Positions 32,371-38,822 of a DNA stretch of 39,242 nt are shown in pieces; positions within the stretch are counted from its first letter, which is position 1; each line of letters begins with the position of its first letter. The DNA lies in contig JAILRH010000023.1 of the NCBI GenBank assembly GCA_024698345.1, forward strand, positions 1-39,242, read 5' to 3'. The notes under the pieces were generated by a model. That model worked only from the letters and a program-made list of their open reading frames with translations. It was not told the DNA's origin and did no database searches. A program made the position numbers and the translations under genes. This DNA comes from Lachnospiraceae bacterium. Its GTDB lineage: Bacteria > Bacillota > Clostridia > Lachnospirales > Lachnospiraceae.

Positions 32371-34479
32371 CTATTTTATCGGTACTTTTTTAATTGCAGA
32401 CCATTCACCGTATTTCTTTGTTTTACCCGCAAGTTTATAAGCTCTTGCCCTTACAAAAAGATTTTTCTTCCCTTTAATTTTCTTCGAAGAAATATTCAAA
32501 TTCAACTTGACTGTTGTCTTAGTTAATATTGCACCTTTATTGTTCTTTGCTTCTTTCTTGGATTTGTAAATGCGTATTTCATATCCATTCACATCAGATA
32601 CCTTCTTCAAAACAAGAGAGAGTTTCTTTGTGTTTTTCTTTTTCTTATTTATCTTTTTGACAACCGCTTTTCCAACTGTCACCTCTTTAGCCGTTGTTGT
32701 CATTTTTTGAGCTGCTGTCTCTGCCTGTTTTGTCGTTCCTGCCTGCGCTGTTGTCTCTGTCTGTTTTGTTGTCTCTGCCTGTTTTGTTGTTCCTGCCTGT
32801 GCTGTTGTCTCTGTCTGCGCTGTTGTTCCTGTCTGTGCTGTTGTCTCTGTCTGCGCTGTTGTCTCTGTCTGTGCTGTTGTCTCTGTCTGTGCTGCTGTCT
32901 CTGTCTGTGCTGTTGTTTCAATTTCGCTTGTTACATTTTGTGCAACAACATCTACTGATGCATCCTGATAGTTATCACATGTTATTGTCAATTTATACTT
33001 TGTTCCAACGACAGGTTCCTCATCAAGAACAATTTCCGTTTTGGTGAGATCTCCGCTTGATAACACGGTTGTCATACGACCCTGGCTATACGACAGCGAA
33101 TATGTTGGGTTTTCAAGTTCCCCAACTGCCTTGTCCATTTCAATCAAAAGTTTATTTCCCGTTAAAGACGCCGCAATTTCGTACATTCCATAATTCTTCT
33201 TAACTGCAGCCTTGATATTTTTAATCATATTCAAAGCTTCTACAGAAGATGCTGTTTTTTCATCGGCCATATTCTTTGCATCCTGAACAATTTTACTCAA
33301 TTCTTCATTGTCAGCATTTTCAAGAACAGCTTTTCCCTTCGACACCCATTTTTCCAATTCCAGAACCTGATTATCAGAAATAGGTGTTGCTACCGTTCTT
33401 GTAATATCTGCATAATTAGAACTTGAAATAGATACGGTATAAGAAATTCCATCCGCCATCTCACTTTCAAGTGCGACTATTCCATTTATTATTTCAACAT
33501 TTGATGCAAGACCTCCCGATACTGAAACTCTGACATTTTCCAAATCTGCAGGTACTCCGTTCACACTTAAAGTAGCATCATTATTTGTACCAATCACAAG
33601 TCCGCTTGTGTCACCCTCGTAATATTTAGGCAGTTCAATTTCACAAGGTACAGCAAAAACTCCGCTGTCTGTAATTACGTCAACATCTGTGATTGTCGCT
33701 CCATTCATATCAAACTGATAGAACTCTCCGCCTGAACCATGCCCTCTCTTGAGTCCTCTTCCATTTTTTACTGACCACGCCACCTCAACACACTGAGGTT
33801 TTGTAGCGAACCAGAGATTTTCAAGACAAGTCATTCCAAAACTTTTACTGTCACTGGTTTTAAAAATCACTCCATAAATCGTGAACGGTACATATTCATT
33901 TTCACCAACATGAATACCAACCGGTTCTTTTAAATTGAAACCGCTTAAGTTAATCTGATAGTCTCCGTATCTTCCACTGAGTGTCAATCCGTCAATTCCA
34001 AGATACTCATTCGAATATCCGGTATCCTGCATTTTGGAAAACTTATATTCCCCACTCTCATTTATTGTTAAAACACTGTAATACTCAGGTTTGGTTTCGA
34101 GCACTGTATACTCATAAGCATTGTCTGATGAGGTTTGAACCTTCTCAATTTCCTCTGCTTTTACAGCAACCGGAATCGTAACTCCCATAATGTATTTGTC
34201 ATTATTGTAAGTTCCTTTTGCCAATCCGGTTGTGGCTTTAAATTTATTAGTTGTAGCTGTGGATACCGCATCAACACCTTCTTCAACTTCCCAGTACGCT
34301 GCATCCGTAACGCTATAACTTTCATAAAAATCACTGTATGGTACGTTCATGGTAACATAAACATATCCATCATTATTTTTTTCTTCACCTCTTACCGTCG
34401 ACATAGCCGGTGTTCCTAAAATCATAGAAAAAGCCAACATTATTGCATTCGCTTTTTTAAATAAACTACTTTTAATCAT
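32371..34479 (-). CDS. Tp47-like secreted surface protein in the iron/flavin island
   Basis: A 702-residue protein with a signal peptide (residues about 1-28), starting at the ATG at 34479 with AAGGAGG 5 bases upstream. Residues 38-90 hold VYVTMNVPYSDFYESY and VDAVSTATTNKFK, the pattern of Clostridia proteins annotated as Tp47 (TpN47) domain proteins. A helical segment with LEKWVSKGKAVLENADNEEL follows, then a Thr/Gln-rich six-residue repeat region (QTETTA type, 18-base DNA repeats at about 32710-32930), and a fibronectin-like Lys-rich end. DAVSTATT resembles the FMN acceptor motif but lacks its Gly. Two GTTAG-N6-CTAAC sites lie upstream, so it is probably iron-controlled. It may bind iron, haem or a mineral surface; that is speculation. 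Confidence 0.75.
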   Translation of the reverse strand: MIKSSLFKKANAIMLAFSMILGTPAMSTVRGEEKNNDGYVYVTMNVPYSDFYESYSVTDAAYWEVEEGVDAVSTATTNKFKATTGLAKGTYNNDKYIMGVTIPVAVKAEEIEKVQTSSDNAYEYTVLETKPEYYSVLTINESGEYKFSKMQDTGYSNEYLGIDGLTLSGRYGDYQINLSGFNLKEPVGIHVGENEYVPFTIYGVIFKTSDSKSFGMTCLENLWFATKPQCVEVAWSVKNGRGLKRGHGSGGEFYQFDMNGATITDVDVITDSGVFAVPCEIELPKYYEGDTSGLVIGTNNDATLSVNGVPADLENVRVSVSGGLASNVEIINGIVALESEMADGISYTVSISSSNYADITRTVATPISDNQVLELEKWVSKGKAVLENADNEELSKIVQDAKNMADEKTASSVEALNMIKNIKAAVKKNYGMYEIAASLTGNKLLIEMDKAVGELENPTYSLSYSQGRMTTVLSSGDLTKTEIVLDEEPVVGTKYKLTITCDNYQDASVDVVAQNVTSEIETTAQTETAAQTETTAQTETTAQTETTAQTGTTAQTETTAQAGTTKQAETTKQTETTAQAGTTKQAETAAQKMTTTAKEVTVGKAVVKKINKKKKNTKKLSLVLKKVSDVNGYEIRIYKSKKEAKNNKGAILTKTTVKLNLNISSKKIKGKKNLFVRARAYKLAGKTKKYGEWSAIKKVPIK

Positions 34480-34513
34480 TATTTCCTCCTTGCCATAAAT
34501 ATAATAGTAAAAT

Positions 34514-34529
34514 GTTAGTTGCAACTAAC
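34514..34529. promoter_or_regulatory. Putative DtxR-type operator upstream of the Tp47-like gene (proximal)
   Basis: GTTAGTTGCAACTAAC is a perfect 16-base palindrome 35 bases before the start codon. Its core is identical to the site upstream of the HMA operon. Confidence 0.75.
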
Positions 34530-34604
34530 CTACTTTCAAAAAAAATAGGTTACTTCGCATATGTATGATGGTGTCTACGTAAGGCTCTAATTTATCCAAA
34601 GTAA

Positions 34605-34629
34605 GTTAGAAGCTCCTAACTCAAGTTAG
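34605..34629. promoter_or_regulatory. Putative DtxR-type operator upstream of the Tp47-like gene (distal)
   Basis: GTTAG-AAGCTC-CTAAC (34605-34620) has exact half-sites and a palindromic GAGCTT-like centre. A third half-site GTTAG follows at 34625. It lies 76 bases from the proximal site, measured between their near ends. Confidence 0.6.
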
Positions 34630-34671
34630 ATTACCACGCCTTTTCATTTCTGTCAAGCATTTTTATCTATT

Positions 34672-34780
34672 CAATTATTTATTTTTTATTTGTTTATCTA
34701 TTCGATTTTTTATTTTTTATCTGCTCGATTTTTTATTTTTTTATCTGCTCGATTTTTTATTTTTTTATGCGCTCGATTTT
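34672..34780. repeat. AT-rich tandem repeat after apbE
   Basis: About five units of 24-30 bases containing CTGCTCGATTTTTTATTTTT run from the apbE stop codon to about 34672. The copies nearest apbE are most alike. The last Lys codons and stop of apbE merge into the repeat. Nothing else is seen in the gap of 34480-34780 apart from the operators. Confidence 0.75.
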
Positions 34781-35827
34781 TTATTTTTTAGCAACATCAA
34801 TTTTTCTGTCTGAAGAAAACAAACTTTCTATTCCCTCTGTGATTGTGACGTCTCCGTTTTCTTCAACTAAAATCACATCAAAATTTTCCTTGATGCCATA
34901 CTGCTTCCAATACTCTATTGCTTTTTCTTTTCCCATAACAAATAATGCCGTTGACAATCCATCCGCTTTTGTTCCGTCATCACTCACAATTGTAACACTC
35001 GCCAATCCTGACTTGGCCGGATATCCGGTTTTCGGATCTAAAATATGGTGATATTGCTCTCCGTCTTTTTCAAAAAATCTTTCATATCCTCCGGATGTTA
35101 TTACCGCCTTATTCTTCACGTTAAGAATGCCCACATATTCTTCATTTCCAAAAGGATCTTCTATCCCCACTTTAAAACTATCACCATTCGGTTTCTTTCC
35201 GTATGTTTGAACATTTCCGCCAAGAGACACAATCCCCCCTGTCAAATCATTTTTCTCAAATATTTTCATAATACATTGTGATGTATATCCTTTTGCAATC
35301 CCACCGAAATCAATCTTCATTCCTTCGGGAACAGAAATAAATTTCTGCTTTTTATCGTACTCTATTTTTTCTGTTCCAATTAATTTTAATAGTGAATCTA
35401 TTTTTTTCTGATTTGGAACGTTATACTTTTGGTTTGTAAATCCCCACTCAACCATCAACGGATATACTGTAATATCAAAACTGCCTTCGGTATTTTTGTA
35501 AATCTGAGACGCCGTTTCAAACAGATATGCCGTTTCATCAGAAATAATTTCCGAACCATTATCATTTAAAATAGTGACTTCACTGTTTTTGTTTCCAACA
35601 CTAAACATATCATCAAGTCTCTGTATTTCATCCACCGCTTCATCAATTGCATCTTTTGCATTTTCACCGTAAGCTGTGAGTGTCATATACGTGTCCATAG
35701 CAAAAACATCTCTGGTTTCTTCACTTATTTTACCATTGTTCATTATTCCGTTATTATCCCTGCATCCACACAAAGAAGCTGCAGTTATTATCATTAACAT
35801 TACTATATATTTTTTTAATTTCATCAT
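34781..35827 (-). CDS. apbE: FAD:protein FMN transferase (ApbE/FmnB-type lipoprotein)
   Basis: A 348-residue lipoprotein (ITAASLCGC lipobox, lipidated Cys about 22). ApbE motifs are present: AMDTYMTLTAYG near residue 45, FGGIAKGYTSQCIMKIFEKN, GGIVSLGGNVQTYG, HHILDPKTGYPAKSG, and the metal-binding SDDGTKADGLSTALFVMG. The enzyme uses FAD and Mg to attach FMN to Thr in D-x-x-(S/T)-GAT motifs outside the membrane. Its substrates here should be the FMN_bind proteins at 30028-32197. In the Listeria electron-transfer locus the same enzyme is FmnB. It follows the EetB-type gene by 28 bases and is probably cotranscribed with it. Two ATG codons are adjacent at the start; either is possible. Confidence 0.95.
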   Translation of the reverse strand: MMKLKKYIVMLMIITAASLCGCRDNNGIMNNGKISEETRDVFAMDTYMTLTAYGENAKDAIDEAVDEIQRLDDMFSVGNKNSEVTILNDNGSEIISDETAYLFETASQIYKNTEGSFDITVYPLMVEWGFTNQKYNVPNQKKIDSLLKLIGTEKIEYDKKQKFISVPEGMKIDFGGIAKGYTSQCIMKIFEKNDLTGGIVSLGGNVQTYGKKPNGDSFKVGIEDPFGNEEYVGILNVKNKAVITSGGYERFFEKDGEQYHHILDPKTGYPAKSGLASVTIVSDDGTKADGLSTALFVMGKEKAIEYWKQYGIKENFDVILVEENGDVTITEGIESLFSSDRKIDVAKK

Positions 35828-35855
35828 TCTCCATCCTAATTCCGTGCACTTATTT

Positions 35856-36368
35856 TCACTTGAATTGTCTTGGTAATCTTTTTATAACTTCAGCTGATAA
35901 TATACCAATAGCAACTCCGGCAAATACACCCGTTATCCACAAAACTAAGAGATAATACAATATTGCATTTGTATTCATCACAACCATCGCAACGATAATC
36001 TGCCCAACATTGTGGGAAATTCCACCTGCGACACTGACTGTAGTCATGCCGACTTTTTTGGTTTTTTTCAGCAAAATCATTACTATGCCACTCAGTATTC
36101 CACCCGCCAGACTGTACGCTATTGAAAAAAGATTTCCAAAAGTAAACCCAACAAGAAAAATCCTAATGACATTAATAATAATTGCCTCTTTTTCATCCAG
36201 CCTATATAGTGCCACCATAACAACTATATTTGTCAGTCCCAACTTCATACCCGGTACCATAACACCAATAGGTATTTGACTTTCAATAAAAGATAACACC
36301 ATTGCCAAAGCCACCAACAATGCCCGTATTGCAATTTTTCTCGCACTGATATTTTCTTCATTTTCCAT
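35856..36368 (-). CDS. Gx transporter family protein (EetB-type, Hpre_diP_synt_I fold)
   Basis: A 170-residue integral membrane protein with five or six helices. Family segments are IAIRALLVALAMVLSFIES, PIGVMVPGMKLGLTNIVVMV, FLVGFTFGNLFSIAYSLAGG and AGGISHNVGQIIVAM. Older annotations call it heptaprenyl diphosphate synthase component I. In Listeria a member of this family works as EetB in flavin-based extracellular electron transfer, or may supply flavin or its precursor. GGAGAAGG lies 4 bases before the ATG. The next gene is apbE. It is divergent from DtxR-2, with a variant operator in between. Confidence 0.9.
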   Translation of the reverse strand: MENEENISARKIAIRALLVALAMVLSFIESQIPIGVMVPGMKLGLTNIVVMVALYRLDEKEAIIINVIRIFLVGFTFGNLFSIAYSLAGGILSGIVMILLKKTKKVGMTTVSVAGGISHNVGQIIVAMVVMNTNAILYYLLVLWITGVFAGVAIGILSAEVIKRLPRQFK

Positions 36369-36482
36369 TTAACCTTCTCCTGTGCACTTATATTATTTAG
36401 TAATAATATATAGGTTATTTGTAGATTCTTCAACGGATACAACTTCAACAACACCTTTATGTTGAATATAAACAAGCACGCG

Positions 36483-36498
36483 GTTTGTTGCTCCTAAC
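36483..36498. promoter_or_regulatory. Variant DtxR-type operator between the EetB-type gene and DtxR-2
   Basis: GTTTG-TTGCTC-CTAAC differs from the GTTAG-N6-CTAAC pattern by one base in the left half-site. It lies 115 bases before the EetB-type start and 76 bases before the DtxR-2 -35 element. It may control one or both. A second palindrome, ATATTATT/AATAATAT, lies near 36390-36410. Confidence 0.45.
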
Positions 36499-36573
36499 CC
36501 AATGCATCATAGCACATATTTTTTTTTCTTGCAATAGTAATTCAATCCCCTTTTTCTCTATCTATATAATTAT

Positions 36574-36602
36574 TTGTTTTTTATCCTCAAAAATGATACA
36601 AT
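36574..36602 (+). promoter_or_regulatory. Promoter of the second DtxR gene
   Basis: TTGTTT (-35, 36574-36579) and TACAAT (-10, 36597-36602) are separated by exactly 17 bases. The predicted start of RNA lies just before the GGGAG ribosome binding site, giving a very short leader. Confidence 0.6.
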
Positions 36603-36626
36603 TAAAAGAAAATGGGAGATAGTTAT

Positions 36627-37031
36627 ATGGATTATAATAAACAACGTTCAAACGAATCTATGGAGGATTATTTAGAGACTATTCTTGTCTTGCAAAAAAG
36701 CAAAGGAAATGTTCGTTCCATTGACATTGCCAACGAATTAAATTTTACCAAAGCAAGCGTCAGCGTTGCCATGAAGAATTTGCGCGAAAGAGATTACATT
36801 ACCGTTCAGGATAACGGATATATACTATTGACTGATACAGGTCGTAAAATAGCAAAGAAAGTCTATGAACGTCATACAATTCTTTCTTCACTATTTATGA
36901 ATCTCGGTGTTAGTGAGAAAACTGCTTTGGAAGATGCATGCAAGATCGAACATTTTTTGAGCGATGAAAGTTTTAGGGCTATAAAAAGACATATTAAAGA
37001 ACATTCAAGCAAAGCAAAAAACAAAGATTGA
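36627..37031 (+). CDS. DtxR/MntR family metal-dependent transcriptional regulator (2)
   Basis: A 134-residue regulator. The ATG at 36627 has GGGAG 8 bases upstream; the ATG at 36612 overlaps that site and is rejected. The sequence has the DtxR N-terminus SNESMEDYLETILVLQKSKG, the helix-turn-helix IDIANELNFTKASVSVAMKN, and the metal-site segment EKTALEDACKIEHFLSDESF. It is the short MntR-type form, like DtxR-1 at 25830 (both hold the TKAS helix-turn-helix core and DAC-x-IEH). It is transcribed away from the EetB-apbE genes and ends at a strong terminator. It is a likely iron- or manganese-responsive regulator of the island. Confidence 0.93.
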   Translation: MDYNKQRSNESMEDYLETILVLQKSKGNVRSIDIANELNFTKASVSVAMKNLRERDYITVQDNGYILLTDTGRKIAKKVYERHTILSSLFMNLGVSEKTALEDACKIEHFLSDESFRAIKRHIKEHSSKAKNKD

Positions 37032-37097
37032 ATAAACAAGATACCAATAAATCGATATGCTTCCTGTCAAGTAGACAGGTCAAATATCTAAATTAGG

Positions 37098-37143
37098 TGC
37101 ATAGAAAAACGACCACACATTTGTGTGGTCGTTTTTCTATGCA
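37098..37143. terminator. Near-perfect 46-base palindrome, terminator of DtxR-2
   Basis: Arms of 21 bases (TGCATAGAAAAACGACCACAC and its complement, one base beyond the core GCATAGAAAAACGACCACAC) enclose ATTT. It includes a GC-rich GACCACAC stem and a T-run on each strand, so it can terminate in both directions. A smaller hairpin, CCTGTC/GACAGG, lies at 37063-37079. Confidence 0.85.
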
Positions 37144-37187
37144 TCAAAAGTATCTCTTTGGTATGTGAAACTAATCCTGAGAGTGGC

Positions 37188-37268
37188 TTAAATACTGTAT
37201 TTGTGAAAAAGTTTGGAAAATCGATTAACTTTTGATGGATTAATTGTTCCTATTAATACTTTTGTCAT
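37188..37268 (-). pseudogene. N-terminal relic of a Ham1/RdgB-like NTP pyrophosphatase
   Basis: A 26-codon frame reads TKVLIGTINPSKVNRF and then SKLFHKYSI before a stop. This matches the conserved N-terminus of Ham1-type inosine/xanthosine triphosphate pyrophosphatases (K-x-(L/I)-(I/V)-x-(T/G)-x-N-x-x-K). The remaining about 150 residues are absent; the palindromic terminator follows after about 45 bases. It is a small relic in the 250-base gap between DtxR-2 and the GNAT gene. The family match rests on one motif. Confidence 0.5.
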
Positions 37269-37285
37269 AAGTTTCTAACGCTTCT

Positions 37286-37819
37286 CTAATGTATAAGATT
37301 TATCCAATATCTTTTTATTGGTCCTTCATATGCTTCATATGATACAATGTCTTCCAGTATACCACCACACTTTTCAATCGTTTTATATGAACCCACATTA
37401 TCCGCATAGCAACCTATCAGAACAATATAAATATAATGTTTTTTTGCTTCTTCCAACATCATTTTTAGCATCTGTGTGGCATAACCTTTTCTTCTTTCCG
37501 AAGGTCTCACTCCAAATCCTATATGGCCCCATGTTCTATATCCTTCGCAAGTAAGATAATGTCTCAAACTTGTGGCACCAATCAATTTGTTGTTCTCGTC
37601 CACAACAAAAAACGATGTTGTGGATGCAAATTGGCTGTCACCAAGTCCATGTTCACAATCGTCTAGCAATTTAATCAGTTTTTCAAATTCTTCTATTGTA
37701 TCAATCGGTTCGTCCAAAAACCATGGTGCTATTCTTGTATTACTCTCACACCATTCCCTCATCATTTCGTTATATTTTTCAAAATATGTCAAATCAGGTT
37801 TTACTAAATATAATTTCAT
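37286..37819 (-). CDS. GNAT family N-acetyltransferase
   Basis: A 177-residue GNAT protein. The acetyl-CoA binding motif A is VRPSERRKGYATQMLKMML (R-x-x-G-x-A type) at about 105-123, preceded by the beta strand GHIGFGV. Motif B is YADNVGSYKTIEKCGGILED. An N-terminal region with ESNTRIAPWFLDEP matches RimJ/RimL-like acetyltransferases of Firmicutes. It acetylates a small molecule or a protein N-terminus; the substrate is not known. The ATG at 37819 lies 7 bases past the stop of the P-loop kinase remnant, with GAGGGAG upstream. It is the last gene of a NUDIX/peptidase E/kinase/GNAT operon. Confidence 0.9.
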   Translation of the reverse strand: MKLYLVKPDLTYFEKYNEMMREWCESNTRIAPWFLDEPIDTIEEFEKLIKLLDDCEHGLGDSQFASTTSFFVVDENNKLIGATSLRHYLTCEGYRTWGHIGFGVRPSERRKGYATQMLKMMLEEAKKHYIYIVLIGCYADNVGSYKTIEKCGGILEDIVSYEAYEGPIKRYWINLIH

Positions 37820-37825
37820 GTTAAT

Positions 37826-38112
37826 TTATTCTCCCTCTGATAAATATTTTAGATATTCATTTGCCTCATCTCTGGATGTAAATATCATAATCTTTTCCAT
37901 TGTAGAGCCATAATTTCCATCAATAATCCAGCTGTCTTTATCAATGATAGAATCCAGTTCATTAATAAACACTTCTCTTGGTACTTTTGTTCTGTCTTCA
38001 TTCCAATAGAGCAAATCCAAATGATAAAGAGGAATACCGGTAAGCTTATTTAGTTGATTTGAAAAAGTACTCTTGCCACTTCCGGGGCATCCAATAACGA
38101 TTATTTTTTCAT
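37826..38112 (-). pseudogene. P-loop (adenylate kinase/FlaR-like) NTPase with frameshift and internal deletion
   Basis: An ATG at 38112 sits 2 bases from the upstream stop (TAAAATG) but its frame ends at once (ATG AAA AAA TAA). One more A in the A6 run would restore KKIIVIGCPGSGKSTFSNQL, a perfect Walker A, followed by YHLDLLYWNEDRTKVPREVF and DSWIIDGNYGSTMEK. The reading then jumps to IMIFTSRDEANEYLKYL, which is normally the very C-terminus in this family. About 70-80 residues with the lid and nucleotide-binding part are missing, in frame. The total is about 95 residues against about 170-180 usually. I think the gene is dead; a sequencing error could explain the frameshift but not the deletion. 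Confidence 0.7.
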
Positions 38113-38113
38113 T

Positions 38114-38812
38114 TTAGTTCATTTCCTTAATAGTTCCTTCGGTTATAACGTAATATTTTCCCATAATTTCTTCCTTGCCATCTTCAGAATACAGATAGCT
38201 GCCATCCGGGATTGCAATAAACTTATGACCAATACTGTCTGCATATGTAATGTCTTCAAACAATCTTTTCCCGTCTAAAAAATCGTCTTTTATATCCTGA
38301 TAATGTGGAAGAAGTTGTGTTTCGGTCAGTCCAAGTCCCGGAAAGAATTTTACATAATCAGGGTCTGCCGACTCCCCTTCCAGCTCCGGCTGAGCATAAA
38401 CTTCTGTCGCACTATTCATGCTTCCTGCACTAATTCCAAAGATAACCCCTTCAAAATCTTCAAGCAACTCTTTTAATCCAATTTCATCAAAAAACTTTTT
38501 CTGTGTCGGAACATGTCCGCCACCTAGTATAACAAAGTTACTTTCCTTTACTAACTTCTCAGCATCATTTTGATTGCGTCTATCTAACACATTATAAGAT
38601 GTAAATTTCATTCCGGATAATTCTGCTGTATATTTGACACCAAATGCAAAATCATCCGTCCTTTCTGTATTATCCGGGGATGCTGTAATAAAAAGTGCTT
38701 TATTATATTGTTCTACAGCCTTCTGCATGCGACTGGTAAATTCATTTTCTGTACTATACGGGAGTCCTCTTCCGGTATATGGACTGCTGGTTAAAAATAG
38801 AATTTTACTCAT
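38114..38812 (-). CDS. Peptidase E-like (S51) / type 1 glutamine amidotransferase-like protein
   Basis: A 232-residue protein starting at the ATG at 38812, with AGGGAAG 5 bases upstream; an upstream start at 38848 lies in the NUDIX gene and is rejected. It has the S51 pattern: KILFLTSSPYT at the N-terminus, NFVILGGGHVPTQKKFF, and the nucleophile elbow GISAGSMNSA (Ser at about 131), then LLPHYQDI with the active-site His. Peptidase E cleaves Asp-X dipeptides in the cytoplasm; close relatives include cyanophycinase. Gap to NUDIX: 10 bases. The operon looks like housekeeping or stress clean-up functions. Confidence 0.85.
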   Translation of the reverse strand: MSKILFLTSSPYTGRGLPYSTENEFTSRMQKAVEQYNKALFITASPDNTERTDDFAFGVKYTAELSGMKFTSYNVLDRRNQNDAEKLVKESNFVILGGGHVPTQKKFFDEIGLKELLEDFEGVIFGISAGSMNSATEVYAQPELEGESADPDYVKFFPGLGLTETQLLPHYQDIKDDFLDGKRLFEDITYADSIGHKFIAIPDGSYLYSEDGKEEIMGKYYVITEGTIKEMN

Positions 38813-38822
38813 AATGTCTTCC

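Noticed and set aside
32371-34479. NEAT-type haem-binding protein
   Set aside because: The iron context invites this, but I see no NEAT S/YxxxY haem motif and the N-terminus fits Tp47-like proteins better.
36390-36510. Possible eetA C-terminal relic upstream of the EetB-type gene (VLVYIQHKGVVEVVSVEEST)
   Set aside because: The frame has 38 codons with no start. The only likeness to NusG domain II is a GVVEVV-type strand, and the two Cys are absent. An intact EetA-type gene exists at 17050.
36369-36626. FMN riboswitch in front of the flavin genes
   Set aside because: The conserved FMN aptamer elements are not visible in this gap; only palindromes and the DtxR-2 promoter are seen.
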